Counted from the stretch's first letter, positions 43,906-54,097 are shown. The stretch: 64,000 nucleotides of DNA from Penicillus capitatus (GCA_965649825.1 OZ287706.1:620001-684000); one strand, 5' to 3'. Notes: generated from the letters alone by a model not told the origin. Program-made: numbers and translations.

Positions 43906-44625
43906 ATGACGCATGCGTTGGCGGCGTCGGATTTCGAAGAGACGGACGTGGACGCCCTTGTCGCGGCGAAGACGCCAGACGAGGAAAGAGAAGCGTTGGC
44001 TCACTTGCTGAATCTCGATGCCGATGCCCCGGCGGATCTGTGCTGCTGTCTGCTCATGCACCGAGTCTACCGTTTTGCTGCGGAGGCCGGATTCACTGCG
44101 AAGCAAATCTCGACGCTGATCTCCGTTGTCAAATGCGTCCACGAAAGAGGGATCTCCGACAACGCCACCGCTGCGTCAAACTTCGCTGTCTTCGCAGAGA
44201 TCCTCTGCTCGTACAGCGTCCATCGACCGCCCTACAGCACGGGTCTCTGGTCGGCTCGGCAGCTTGAGCTGATAGCGGACTGGATGTTGGCGGAGTACTT
44301 TGCGCAGTACCGACTCTTTAACGCCATCTGTCGGCCACGCGTCGTTCTTAACGTGTCGACCCGAGAGAGCGACCTGACGGAGACGCCTCCACCGTTGCCA
44401 CCGCTCTCCTCCGCGATCACCGAAGAGATGCACCTGCAGCGCCAGGAGGCAGAGCTTGCAGCAGAGAGACAGCGCGACGCGGAAGAGAAGCTCCGCGTGA
44501 CGATCTCGTCCTTGCCCAACGCGACGCAGCAGACGATTCACTCCTACATCGACCAGCGCATCCAGGAGAAGCTTGCGGCGGCGCCTCGAACGACCCAAGA
44601 TCTATCAAATCGTAACTCTGACTGA
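43906..44625 (+). CDS. Flagellar C1a-32/CFAP119-like protein (DUF4464)
   Basis: A single-exon frame of 239 residues. The core (RFAAEAGFTAKQISTLISVVK, FAEILCSYSVHRPPYSTGLW, LELIADWMLAEYFAQYRLF) has the FAxxxxFTxxQxxxLLSxxK...LCHSVxRPPFS pattern of DUF4464 proteins, which in Chlamydomonas correspond to C1a-32, a component of the axonemal central-pair C1a projection. A Pro-rich linker is followed by a charged coiled-coil-like tail (EAELAAERQRDAEEKL). Together with B9D2 it indicates motile flagella. Family assignment is from remembered motifs. Confidence 0.72.
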   Translation: MTHALAASDFEETDVDALVAAKTPDEEREALAHLLNLDADAPADLCCCLLMHRVYRFAAEAGFTAKQISTLISVVKCVHERGISDNATAASNFAVFAEILCSYSVHRPPYSTGLWSARQLELIADWMLAEYFAQYRLFNAICRPRVVLNVSTRESDLTETPPPLPPLSSAITEEMHLQRQEAELAAERQRDAEEKLRVTISSLPNATQQTIHSYIDQRIQEKLAAAPRTTQDLSNRNSD

Positions 44626-44966
44626 CCTCGTCGCCTCTCTTTAACTTGCACCTTTACCACGCGTGCATCGCGGAACGGTTGCACTCACTGCCCATGCGAA
44701 TGAAATGCGATGTCAGTTCTTAGAGAGTAACAGAGTGGTTGGTTGGTTACACGCGCAATCGTCTGACACTCCCTCCCTCTTTTTCAATAACCCATAAGCA
44801 TCTTCAGTAGCTACACACACGTCATCCATATCACCTCCACCTGATTCGATGGTGCATTCGACTAGACCTTGGTGACGGGGACGCCGTCGTCAGATATCAG
44901 AGTGGCGACAATGGTCGAGACCAATCTGCCGGAAAGCATTGCTGAAGGGACATCCGCATGGGTCGC

Positions 44967-45459
44967 TCACTTGAAGATGCTGAAAACGAAGAGGACCATA
45001 TGGGCAACAAGTTTGATCACTCTTCTTTTCTTTTCTCGACTGCAGCTTCTGAAGATCTCCGTCACGTCGACAAAAGCACATCCCCTTGAGTAATCACGCA
45101 TCGTCCATGCACACATGACAGACGCCAGTCCAATAAGCACGAAGTGCAAGCTTCCAGTGCATAGAACAGTGAGGGCCACACTTAAACACAGCTCCGGAAT
45201 CTGTGTGGCACCCAAGCAGCGAAAGTGTGAGGGTGTTTCTCACACATGGCGGCATACCACACATCTATTAATCCGTTCGGATGCGTCGTGTGGATTGATA
45301 AAATCGTTCTCCAGATCCGAAAGACAAATCAACTACGGCAGAACACGCGCGTGCGTTGCGCCAAAGGTGATTGGGAGAGATTACGGTGTACATCGTGATT
45401 CCCAGCAGGGCCGTCTGGACAAAAATGACGAGCAGCCATAGAAACAGCTCTATCGTCAT
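44967..45459 (-). CDS. Cornichon-family ER cargo receptor
   Basis: Cornichon/Erv14 proteins select membrane cargo for COPII vesicles. Three exons give about 130 residues: MTIELFLWLLVIFVQTALLGITMY, then after an intron of about 45 nt ICLSDLENDFINPHDASERIN, and after another PELCLSVALTVLCTGSLHFVL with CAFVDVTEIFRSCSREKKRRVIKL. Each block aligns with plant cornichon (LICLSDLExDYINPYDS.., DVTEIF..L..EKK.R). Three hydrophobic segments. The ATG at 45459 lies about 20 bp from the ATG of TMEM50 on the opposite strand, so the two 5' leaders or promoters must overlap. Confidence 0.88.
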
Positions 45460-45479
45460 TGTCGTCAAGGTTGGCGTCA

Positions 45480-46307
45480 ATGGTCGACATCGCGTTCATT
45501 CGTTCCATCTCGATGCCGTCTCTGTGGTGGCTCTGCCCCGACTTCGTGTGGGAAAGTGTCCTGTCCGCCTGGCAGGAGAAGGTCACGAGAGCCAGTCACA
45601 GAATAAAATGACGTGAACCTGTCTCGGTGCAGCTCAAGGACAACGGTCCAATGGTCTCTGGTTTCCTCTTTGGTATGGGATGGTGGATATGGGTCGACGC
45701 TGTGGTGAAAGACGACGTCCATGCGGCAGCTCAGGTAACGCCAAAGCGCTCGCTGTCACACCATCCGAGCGCTTTTAGTTCATCCCTGGATTCCTGGCCA
45801 CATTTGCCACCATCATCATGAACCTAGTGAACAGGTAGGTGCATACCATTGGAGCCTTATGCCGATTTCGACATACCGAATCCGTCTGCAGAGAATCGAT
45901 CTCGGATTACGATCCCTTCGACGACAACGACTCCAGAAGGTCATGGCGACTCCGTCATGTCTCGTCAAGTATCTGTCTGCATGAAGGGCGCGGTTCTGGC
46001 TGTTGATCTCCTACCTCTTCTCCTTCGGTTCTTTCCTCGGATCCATTGTCATCCTCATCTCAGAATACGGTACGGCACAGTCAGGCACTGCCCCTCATTG
46101 CCGACCCTTTCCCGCAGCGCTCAAGGAGGTTGGCATCTGGCCGGGCGTGGTGAGATGACGTCTCCTTGCATGACGACTCTCGCTCTCTCTTTGCCAATGT
46201 GTGATCTATAGGCGTGTGTCCTGCAAGTGTGGTTGGTTCTGAGCAGCGGTCTCGTCTTCTTCCTCTCCAAGAATGCATCGTCGGATTCCTATCTGCAACG
46301 CATCTAA
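45480..46307 (+). CDS. TMEM50-like four-span membrane protein
   Basis: Several exons join to about 160 residues: a short N-terminal part, MVSGFLFGMGWWIWVDAVVK, FIPGFLATFATIIMNLVNR, ARFWLLISYLFSFGSFLGS, and ACVLQVWLVLSSGLVFFLSK. The order, with GWW..DA in the first span, a xFATIIMNLVN second span, and RxWL...FGS third span, matches TMEM50A/B (related to yeast Vps68). Those proteins sit in ER/endosomal membranes and may influence retention or late endosome function. Introns are about 45-65 nt. Its start codon is about 20 bp from that of cornichon, head to head; both act in the early secretory pathway, which may or may not be meaningful. Confidence 0.82.
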
Positions 46308-46463
46308 CATCAACGCGGCGCCATTTAAGTCCGCGTCTGTCGCCAATCACATATTCGTCGTCGCTCGCAACCATCTCGAATGCCCCTCGCTCACTGCGTC
46401 TCGACGGCTATCGTTTTCTGCGTTTGACATATCTATCTATCTATCGTCAAGTTTCGACCAACC

Positions 46464-46902
46464 ATGAAGACCGTCCTGAAAATCTCATTCAAGGTCAGCC
46501 ATACCTGCTTGCGTCTTCCGATGGGTCTGACTCTTTGGCTTGGCAGAACAAGACCGACAAACGTGCCGGCGAGAAAGACGAAGAGTTCATAGCAAAGCAC
46601 GGAGACTTACGGCCGACCTTGGCCGGACATGAACATCACGTGTTCCAATCCTTCAAAGCCGACGGCGCCCTCCATTGCTTCTTTGCCTGTAGGGCCAGCA
46701 GTACTTTGACTCGGCAGACTGGTCCATGTATAAGGACGACGCCGAGAAGGGACGACAGTTAAGGCAGCTGCCACGTGTGAACACCGAGAAGCGCATGAAA
46801 CCTAGAATCATCCGGAAGTCCACGTTCTCGCGCGACTCGGCCCGATCTCTTACAAACTCACCGCTGAGTACACATGCTTCGACGGAACTGCAGCCCCAGT
46901 GA
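46464..46902 (+). CDS. Endosulfine/ARPP19-like protein
   Basis: Three exons join in frame to about 112 residues. The centre reads GQQYFDSADWSMYK, resembling the endosulfine signature KYFDSGDY, whose Ser is phosphorylated by Greatwall to turn the protein into a PP2A-B55 inhibitor. Upstream is a Lys/Asp-rich helix ending EEFIAKHGDLRP, where endosulfines have a short helix and FP..P. Glycine of FDSGD is Ala, and Tyr is Trp here, so it is a divergent member. The C-terminal tail is basic and Ser-rich. Both introns are about 50 nt. The PP2A catalytic subunit is encoded 15 kb away. Confidence 0.62.
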
Positions 46903-47459
46903 AGAGAGTGGGAAGGGACACTTGTTGACAGCGGAGTTTTCCGGTTCAGTATCTCCGTCATGAGTGAGCGGTTATTGACCTTCTTTTCGATTCTTACGGA
47001 AGCCTCGGTGCAAGGATGGTGTCATCCTTCGCACAATCTTGTGATCTGTGGAGCATTTGTCAATGGCCTTTGTGTGTTTGAGATCGTCGGAACACACGGG
47101 TGCACGTTTCGCATCCAATAGATCGTGTCTGCCTTGTAGCGGTTTTTAAGCAATAGGATCTCAAGTGGAACAACGGTGTCAAGTGCAAAGTTCCCCGTTC
47201 TTCCCGAATACACTTTCGCGATTTCACTGTTTGCTGAAATGATCATGCTGTTTGTCATGCAAGGGGTGTGTGACGGAGACCATATGCTCCGGCACGAACG
47301 GGTTGGCGCTCGCGGTGGTCTGTGACTTAAGACTCGTTGTCGTCCGTTTGACTATTACGCAGCAAACAGTATTTGTAAGAGTAAGAAGACGGCTCTTTAC
47401 AGATGTCATAGAAACTGTTTTGTGGGATGTATACGTTTGTTGTCCATGACTTCGCCTCT
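46903..47459. other. Intergenic between convergent genes
   Basis: No supportable gene, RNA or repeat. Short frames only. Confidence 0.5.
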
Positions 47460-48420
47460 TCACTTTGGCTTGGCCATACCGAACAGGGCTTCCCACAGAG
47501 TACGATCTCTCAACTTGATCAGGAGCCAGAGACAGATCATGGAGCCGATGGTGTGCGAGAGGATGGTGTTAGTCGAAGACTGCAGCAGGAAGACGTCGAT
47601 GGCGAGAACTGGATTCCACGCGGCCGGATTGCTGGTCGCCACGAACGGATTGGCCGTCGAGTTCGTCAGCGTCTTCGCCAAGAGCAGTCCTACGAGGGAC
47701 TGCATAGCCACGATCGTGCAACTGAGACCCGCGATCGACGTGGCCAGGCATTGCGAGACGGAATTGAGAACCTAAACACGTCAGGACGCCGATCAACGAC
47801 GAAGGATCGCAGTCACGCACGCCCACCATCTCTTTGGAGATCTTCCGGACGGTGGCGCCAGGCGGTGCTTCCAGGTAGTTGCGCATGCGACGCGATGTAC
47901 GCACCATTGCAAAGAACTGGAAGCACGAGATAAACGTCGCAGCGACGCCCACTGCCGTCAAGTAAAGGGAGAGACTCGGTCCCACCTGAGCAGACACAAC
48001 GAATTCTCTTCCATCTCATGTTGTAGAAAGAGTGACCTGTGCTGTGAAAGCGATGGAGAACAGCAGGACGAAGCCGGATGTGACACCCAGTGCCAACTGG
48101 CACCAGAACCCGAACCACCCGTAGGATCGCAGGGCACGTGTCGCTTTTGTCAATTGCTTCGTCGCCGCGACGGAGAAGCGTGGGACTGGCGAGTCCTCAA
48201 CGGGTTTTTCTTCTGATGATGTCGTCGACACCGCTCCAGCAGAAGCCTCGCAGCGCAAAGTCTGCATGTATCACACCACGGCGAGTCGGCGTCGGGACTG
48301 GATGCACCTCGCTCGGCCTTACTTCCGAGAATCTACTTCTCGGCCTTCTGGCGAAGCTGGTTGCACGGAAGTGAAGGCGCAGGGATCTTGGCCGGGAAAG
48401 ACGCGAAAGGGACGCGGCAT
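47460..48420 (-). CDS. DUF3611 plastid envelope protein (TIC21/PIC1-like)
   Basis: Blocks YGWFGFWCQLALGVTSGFVLLFSIAFT, GPSLSLYLTAVGVAATFISCF, RRMRNYLE, VLNSVSQCLATSIAGL, LVGLLLAKTLTNSTANPF and NPVLAIDVFLLQSSTNTILSH follow the DUF3611 family, which includes the plant inner-envelope protein TIC21/PIC1 (proposed protein-import or iron-permease role) and cyanobacterial homologues. At least four hydrophobic segments. Three or more short introns; one ends CCTGACGTGTTTAG. The first exon from 48420 gives MPRPFRVFPG, a short leader whose targeting nature is uncertain. About 260 residues. Supports a plastid in the host. Confidence 0.82.
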
Positions 48421-48589
48421 GCGGCGTCCACTGGCGTCCGTTTCTCTTAACGTCGGGTCGCTTGACCGTCGCTTTTCCGACGATGCGTGTCGCCATCGTG
48501 CTTCGAATCGTGATCTCGACCGGAGCTTGAAAAGGACGGACGTCTGTGATTGCGTTTATCGCTGTCGACGTACGACAAGGGCGTAAGAC

Positions 48590-49467
48590 ATGGACGGCGA
48601 TATCGACGCCTTGGAACTCGACAGCTACGACAGTGATGACGAATGGACTCGAAACTTTGAAGCGCTGGTAGACGCACGCGAAGAACGCACGGACACGAAG
48701 CGTCGACGCATGGAGAGTCCACGCCAGGAGGAAGACTCGTCGATGCAGTGGACGACGAACGTACGTACGCTGAGGGTAACATCGCAAACGGCGAGTGGTG
48801 TGATACTAGATGGACGGGATTCCTGGACCAACACATCATGTGTCTGGGGAAATGGGACGCCTAGTGTCTGCTGATCGTGAAAGAAACGACAAGGGTTTCA
48901 CGAAAACAGCGTCTTGGACGAGGGCCGTCCGAGAACTGACATGCGGTGTGGTAATGTGTTGCGTTCGACGTGATGTGACGTCGGATGTGTGACCAGATGA
49001 AGGCTTTGTGCAGAAACTGGTGAGCGTGCATCAGATTCTGGACAGGATCGTTGTCGAGAAGGCTCCAGCTGTGCGGCTACTCTTTGCTGCCGAACGCTCT
49101 CACTCTTTTTGGCGATTAGATGTGCGTTTGGTTGGCAAGCGTAACGCCGAATGGCAAAGGATCTGCTTACGCTTACCTGCGTGACGAATCCGGAGAGATA
49201 GGCGGAGCGATCTGCACAGAAGTGTTCGATCATTTTCCCGAAGTCACAGAAGGATCGACGCTGTTGCTCAGACAGGTCGGTTTTTTTCTCTCACTCTTTT
49301 CTCACTCCTGTCCCTTTAGGTTCCCCTCTTCGCCACGCCACTAGGTGACGTGAGCTTCGTTCTCAGACCGGAGTCTATTCAAAAGGTAAAAGATCACTCA
49401 CGCACCTCACAACACGCTGTGTGATGGGACTTGTGTGAGGCAGGTCTTTGCGGATGGTGATGAATAA
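48590..49467 (+). CDS. HROB-like OB-fold protein (MCM8-9 partner family)
   Basis: HROB (C17orf53) recruits the MCM8-MCM9 helicase during homologous recombination. The protein starts with an acidic stretch (MDGDIDALELDSYDSDDEW), then after an intron shows MDGIPGPTHHV, like the FPGPAG motif of HROB, and ends in an OB fold: MCVWLASVTPNGKGSAYAYL, ESGEIGGAICTEVFDHFPE, EGSTLLLRQVPLF and VSFVLRPESIQKV. The arrangement TPxGKG...GEIxGxIxxxVxxxxP...GsxLlLkqVxvF is that of HROB. About 210 residues, much shorter than the human protein. The third intron ends CGTGATGTGACGTCGGATGTGTGACCAG. Confidence 0.68.
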
Positions 49468-49721
49468 GACAGGTGAAAGAAGGAGGGATCAATTTCGTTG
49501 CATCACTCATGTACGTAAAAGAAAGCATTCGAGCCAAGAAGCTGAATTCTCTGTTGTGTTTACCTAATGTCATTGCACTCATTTGTATCAAGTCTTTTGA
49601 TCGGCATGCCTTTACTGTTGCCGCTGTTGTGTTGGATGTTACGCCTGTCTCCAGGCTGTAAAGCTCATGGGCAAATTCTTACAGACAAACGTCACATCAT
49701 CTCGCGTCGCCTCGTTCGTAC

Positions 49722-50220
49722 ATGGCAGCTTCCAGTTGGTCGCGCATACGACCTGTCGTCGTCTATGCTGGCGGCGTGGTTCTTGCAGGAGCGACGCTCT
49801 GGTCATTGGGTGAAGCGATCAGCAGCTCCGTGACGCACTCTTACTGTCGAAGGTAGTCCGCTCGTCTCCAGAATGGAAACTGAAGGAGACTGTCTCAGTC
49901 AGGCCATACGTTACCTCGACGCGAATGCCGCTTTTCAGGAATGGCTGGGCCTGCCGGTCGTTCCAGGTGCCTGGTACAATGATTCGATCGCTTTCTCGCA
50001 CCAAGGTCACATCGCCAAGTGTGACATTCGATTCGATGGCACGAAACGCAGCTCGGATGTGATCGTACGCGTCATCCGCGACCCAGGCTGGCCATCGACC
50101 GTCCTCTACAACATCTTAGGCGACCGACGGTGGAAAGTGCTGTCGTGCGAAGCGATGACAATCGATCGAGGCGGCCGAGCGCAGCGCATGGAACTGCAGC
50201 CTCCAGAAGGCGAGGCATAG
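49722..50220 (+). CDS. COA1-like mitochondrial inner-membrane assembly factor
   Basis: COA1/MITRAC15 helps early cytochrome c oxidase and complex I assembly. The N-terminus MAASSWSRIRPVVVYAGGVVLAG has the single membrane span of the family (human: VFYAGGFAIVYYL). The soluble part QAIRYLDANAAFQEWLGLPV matches the QLxSHPEAQEALGxPL block, then KCDIRFDGTKRSSDVIVRV the following beta strands. The two parts are in different frames and are joined exactly by removing 19 nt with GT...AG ends (49853-49871). Without this removal the frame stops at once. About 159 residues. Only one methionine-led alternative start (METEGD, 49873) exists and it would lose the membrane span. Confidence 0.68.
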
Positions 50221-50331
50221 AGAAGAGAGCGAGAACGTTGTCCGTCACATTTTTAGATGACCAAACGTCACTGTCAGTACAGCAGTATAAGGAATAGTAG
50301 TTTCATTCATCACCCAAAGCCGGTTCCCGTT

Positions 50332-51019
50332 TTAGACCACGGGTGGATACTTGAGAGCTTGTTGACGCACAGTTTCAAAGTACTTGCTTCTGTTCGTATT
50401 GAGCATCGTGAACGCCTCGGATTGAGCAGGACTGTTGAGATTGGGCTCGCTCAGCAATTCCTACAGATAACAATATTCTTTCGATGTGACACGCCAGGCA
50501 GGATCTCACCCGAATGCCGACGAGGATCTGCTTCACCGTCAGAGAGGGACGCCACGCCTCCTCCTAACGAATGGCCCGATTGCACGAAGAGTGATACAAA
50601 AGAGTGAGCAGCGCACTTCGTTGAGGATGCTCAGGCAGACAGTGCCGGAAGGATAGACATTCGGATGAAAGAACCCTTCGGGAAACTTGCACTGCCACAC
50701 ACGGAAAGGTGCTTTTAGTAAGACGCCCAGCCTCAAGGCGTTCGGACTTTGGGCGGACGGGTTGGGTACTCATCAGGAAATTCCATTCGAAGGGGATAGA
50801 ATCCGTTTTCCCACGGCGTTCCAGGTTTGCCGGGAATTCGGCAAATCCAGCAGGCGAGGTTGACAGTTCTGAAGTGAAGCCAGGGGAGAAAAGGAGTGGG
50901 TCTGTTTTGCCTCACTGGTCCGGTCGTCTTTCTGGACGCGCGTGGTATCCGAACGGCTTGTCTTTGCGCCAGTTCTTGCGCTCTTCTACGAGCCGAGCCT
51001 GCGCCACCTCGGAGGCCAT
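50332..51019 (-). CDS. UBC9: SUMO-conjugating enzyme UBC9
   Basis: E2 enzyme for SUMO. Exons give [25 protein letters not shown] (the N-terminal helix with the basic RKDxPFG typical of UBC9), [55 protein letters not shown] with the catalytic Cys, [13 protein letters not shown] and [17 protein letters not shown]. The IPGKxGTPWExG insertion separates UBC9 from ubiquitin E2s. Introns of about 50-60 nt interrupt each block. About 158 residues, the usual length. No E1 or SUMO gene is nearby. Confidence 0.9.
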
Positions 51020-51453
51020 CCTTCTCGAATAGATGGTTTGGTGGCACGAAGAATAAATGACGAAATCGCGTCATTATCTGCCTCGTCTATCATGACGCAT
51101 ACCCACCTACTCCTCCACGCTGTGAAATCTACCGCCAGCGCGGGCGCCGATCAAACACGCCGCGCAATGCAGAACTGAAGAGAGTGAGACAGTGACCGAG
51201 TACATGGACGCCATTCCAGAGATCAGGCACAAGGACAGGACATCGCAACGCGAGGCGTCGTGGAGAGAGAGCATAGAAGACGTCTCTGTCGACCGTTCGC
51301 TGTTTTAACGTATCTCATTTAGAAAGTGTGACTTCATTTACATAAAAACAGTTCGTGGCCTTTATGGAGCGTGACAAGGACGTGGTAACGCCGTATGCAC
51401 AGCAGAGCATGAGAACTCCATCGACAGGACGAAGTGGGGCGCGATCTCGATCG

Positions 51454-52092
51454 TTATGCGAGTGGCTGCTTCACTTTCGCGTCCTCGATCATGTCGGCCG
51501 TGATCGGCATCATGACTTGACACATAAAACCGTATAGGTGCTTCCACGCTTCTGTCGTTTCCTCGTCCATTCGATCGCCCAATGCCTCTTTCAGTGCTTT
51601 CAAGAGCGTGTCGCCGACGGCGCTGTAATGCTCGAGCTCGGTATGATAGGCGTGATGTCTTCGCCCCAACTTCGTCAAATCGTCGACCAATGCCGACATG
51701 TCTTTGTCCAGAAGATCGGTCGATCTCTGCAACATGGAGAACAACATACGCGGCTGCGTCTTCGGATTTTTGAACAGCGGACGCAGCGTGGGATAGTTTC
51801 CGAACAGCAGTTCATAGAATCGCTGCGGAAAGTAGTCATCGCTCTTGTCGACGAGTCCAGGGGCTGTTCGGTCGACGACGGATGCAAAGGAAGACTGGAT
51901 GAGCGCCACACGTTCCGGTGTCAGGTCGGGTTCGTCAACGAGGTAGTCTGGATAGCAGGTCCGCCACGATTCGGTGGTAGCAGGTCTGGCAGAAACTGGT
52001 CTCGTGCGCCGCCCTCTGGTCAACAGCGGGTTCGAAACGCAGGCCATGTTCGTGGGTCGGGTGCCTTGGGGAAAAACGATGCCTCTTCGCAT
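51454..52092 (-). CDS. Globin
   Basis: A single-exon frame of 212 residues. After a basic N-terminal extension of about 60 residues the globin fold begins (LTPERVALIQSSFASVV), with FPQRFYELLFGNYPTLRPLF over helices B to D. Next comes QPRMLFSMLQRSTDLLDK (distal Gln in the E helix is plausible), then LTKLGRRHHAYHT with the proximal His of helix F and HYSAVGDTLLKALKEALG (helices F-G). This resembles single-domain 3-over-3 globins related to neuroglobin and flavohaemoglobin. Physiological role (oxygen, NO) is unknown. The start overlaps a weak divergent model beginning at 52079. Confidence 0.88.
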   Translation of the reverse strand: MRRGIVFPQGTRPTNMACVSNPLLTRGRRTRPVSARPATTESWRTCYPDYLVDEPDLTPERVALIQSSFASVVDRTAPGLVDKSDDYFPQRFYELLFGNYPTLRPLFKNPKTQPRMLFSMLQRSTDLLDKDMSALVDDLTKLGRRHHAYHTELEHYSAVGDTLLKALKEALGDRMDEETTEAWKHLYGFMCQVMMPITADMIEDAKVKQPLA

Positions 52093-52645
52093 GGTGTTCT
52101 CAGACTGTCTGGTGCATTCGGGATCCGCATCGTGGGAATTTATCGTGCGTATGACGGATGCGGCGGGAAGGTACAGCGCGGATCGGTCGTGAATCGTTCA
52201 TTTTTGACCGCGTATAGCTTCGCGCCTTGGTCCCGATACGCACCTGGCATCACAAGCCACTAGAATCTGCCAGCGTGTAGAGACACGTGCCCCCTCGCAG
52301 CGCCCTTTCGCGAAGTCACATGAAAGGGCAACTCGGACGGAGGGGGTCGACTCCGAGGCGGAATCTCTGCGTCGGCTGAAAGTAAAAGCACACAAACGCT
52401 CGGGGTCGTCCCCTCTAGACAGCGAAGACCCCCAGGCGGCTCGTTCGTCGAAGGCGTCGGCGATTTGGCTAGACTTGCAGGAAAGAAAGTCTGCCCTCCG
52501 TGTACTGAAGCACGCCTGTCTCGGTCCTGGGGACGAGGCCATGTGGACGAAGAGGCACTTGGCGCGTGCCACAGGCCTTCTTAAACAGCGGTCTACTCGA
52601 AAAGCATCATCTTCGGAAGACATTGCCAAGAAGGGCATTGTGTGA
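52079..52645 (+). CDS. Possible two-exon gene, unknown
   Basis: The plus strand from about 52285 to 52645 is open without a methionine near its start. It reads as a charged, low-hydrophobicity sequence (LRRLKVKAHKRSGSSPLDSED, WLDLQERKSALRVLKHACLG), so a preceding exon is needed. A candidate exon 52079-52170 (MPLRMVFSDCLVHSG) could splice to an acceptor at about 52278. The minus strand is also open over the same range (146 codons), so support is limited. No family recognised. Confidence 0.3.
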
Positions 52646-52657
52646 GAACTCAGTTCT

Positions 52658-53150
52658 CTACTTTGTCATGGCAATGGCATCGATTTCGACCTTGGCGTTA
52701 AGGGGGAGTCCTTTCACAGAATAGGCCACACGCGCCGGCGGATCTTCTGCGAAGTACTTGGCTGGACAGCGCGGGTTGTCTCATGTATCACAGGCGACAA
52801 GGGAGATACCGTAGACGGCGTTGACTTCCTTGAAGTCTTCGATCTCTGCCAGTAGCAGAGTCGTCTTCACGACGTTGTCGAACGACGTCCCTGCTGCTTC
52901 GAGAATGGCTCCCATGTTCTTCATCGCCTGATCTGTCTGCTCAGCAGGACTCTGCGAAATCAGCTTGCCCGTCTAGAATCAAGAGGCCGTCGCGAGTGGA
53001 CGGCATGAAGGACGATGCGTTCGACATTGGGGACGATTCCCAACTGACCGCCAACGAACAGCAGCTTGTCTGCCTTCATCCCTTGGGAGTAGGCGCCAAT
53101 CGGCGTCGGCGCTTTGGTCGTTTGTACAGTCTCGCGTCCTGCACGCTGTG
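52658..53150 (-). CDS. RidA/YjgF family protein, paralogue 2
   Basis: Three exons encode TKAPTPIGAYSQGMKADKLLFVGGQ, then GKLISQSPAEQTDQAMKNMGAILEAAG with VVKTTLLLAEIEDFKEVNAVYG, then KYFAEDPPARVAYSVKGLPL with VEIDAIAM and a stop. The active-site Arg (PPARVAY) is present and intron positions equal those of paralogue 1. The block upstream of 53150 is Arg-rich and may form an organelle-targeting leader from an earlier exon, so the 5' end is open. The pair may serve different compartments, which is inference. Confidence 0.83.
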
Positions 53151-53564
53151 TTCAAAGGCCGGACGCGTGAAGGCGAATTCCGCGCACCTGTGTTGCGCAC
53201 TTTGCTCGCGCAGACACGCAGCGCATGTCGATTTCGAACGCCACGTGGACATCGCGCCCTTACGAACACGCTGTTTCCCTTTAGTGCCGTTCGCATTGCG
53301 TGCCGCGTCAGATTGAATATCGACGACGGGCGGTGTACGAGGTGGAATGCTTGAATGAAACGAGATGGATACAGGAATCGATCAAAAGAGGTCCGCAAAG
53401 GCCGTGGATACATCAGAGGCATCTCTGGAGCGCGATTTCCAAGTGTGACGATCGAAGTCCCTCGATTCTCTGAAATCGAATTCGATCTCTTCTTCCCCCT
53501 CATCATCATCTTCCTCGGCTCCCATCAGATCATGAGTCTGGAAACAGAAACGTCTGCCTGGTTG

Positions 53565-54097
53565 TTAGGCGCGGAGACTGCTTCGTGCCTTGTGCGTGAT
53601 CTCGTACTCACTGTCCAAGATGAATCGCACTTCTGGCACGCGTTTGAGTGAGATCTTCTTCGCGATGACGCTTCGTACGTAACTGGCATGAGTGTCTCAA
53701 CGAGAGGTCGATGTGTAAGAAGCTTACGGCTGGAGTTTAACGAGGCGATCCCACGTGTCGTATGATTCCGCCTCATCCTCATCATCCGCTCCAATTCGAT
53801 AGAGCGAGATGTAGATCTTGGCCACTTGGAGATCGTTCGAGACGACGACGTCCTTCACCGTCGCGATCTCATCCAGTTCCAAATCGGCCGCAGCGCCCAC
53901 CAGACCTCCTGACATTACCTGTGCCACGACGATGCTTCAGAAGGAAGGCGTAAGCCTCCCACACCTACCTTGTCCGTGGACAGCAGCTTGGAGACTTCGC
54001 GGTTGATCTGTCTAGAGACTCGAGCAACACGAAGAGGCGATGCCATGCAGGTCGGCAGGGTGCGGCTTCCAGCGACGCTGCGCAAAACGAAGCTCAT
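53565..54097 (-). CDS. Ribosome-binding factor A (organellar)
   Basis: RbfA assists maturation of the small ribosomal subunit of bacteria, plastids or mitochondria. Exon 1 has a leader MSFVLRSVAGSRTL and then PLRVARVSRQINREVSKLL, the conserved RVxxxIxREIxxLL helix. Exon 2 gives ELDEIATVKDVVVSNDLQVAKIYISL, the KH-like VTxVxVSxDLxxAKVYVS strand, and exon 3 VRSVIAKKISLKRVPEVRFILD, equal to LxRxLxLRxxPELxFxxD. The domain is complete. The leader suggests an organelle; which organelle cannot be said. Introns are about 45-60 nt. Confidence 0.85.

Noticed and set aside
48197-48787. 196-codon minus-strand frame overlapping DUF3611 and HROB-like starts
   Set aside because: It overlaps two better supported genes in another frame or strand and lacks any motif.
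50480-50500. GATGTGACACGCC in the UBC9 intron as a further branch-site motif
   Set aside because: It is on the antisense strand relative to UBC9, so it cannot act as the branch site of that intron.
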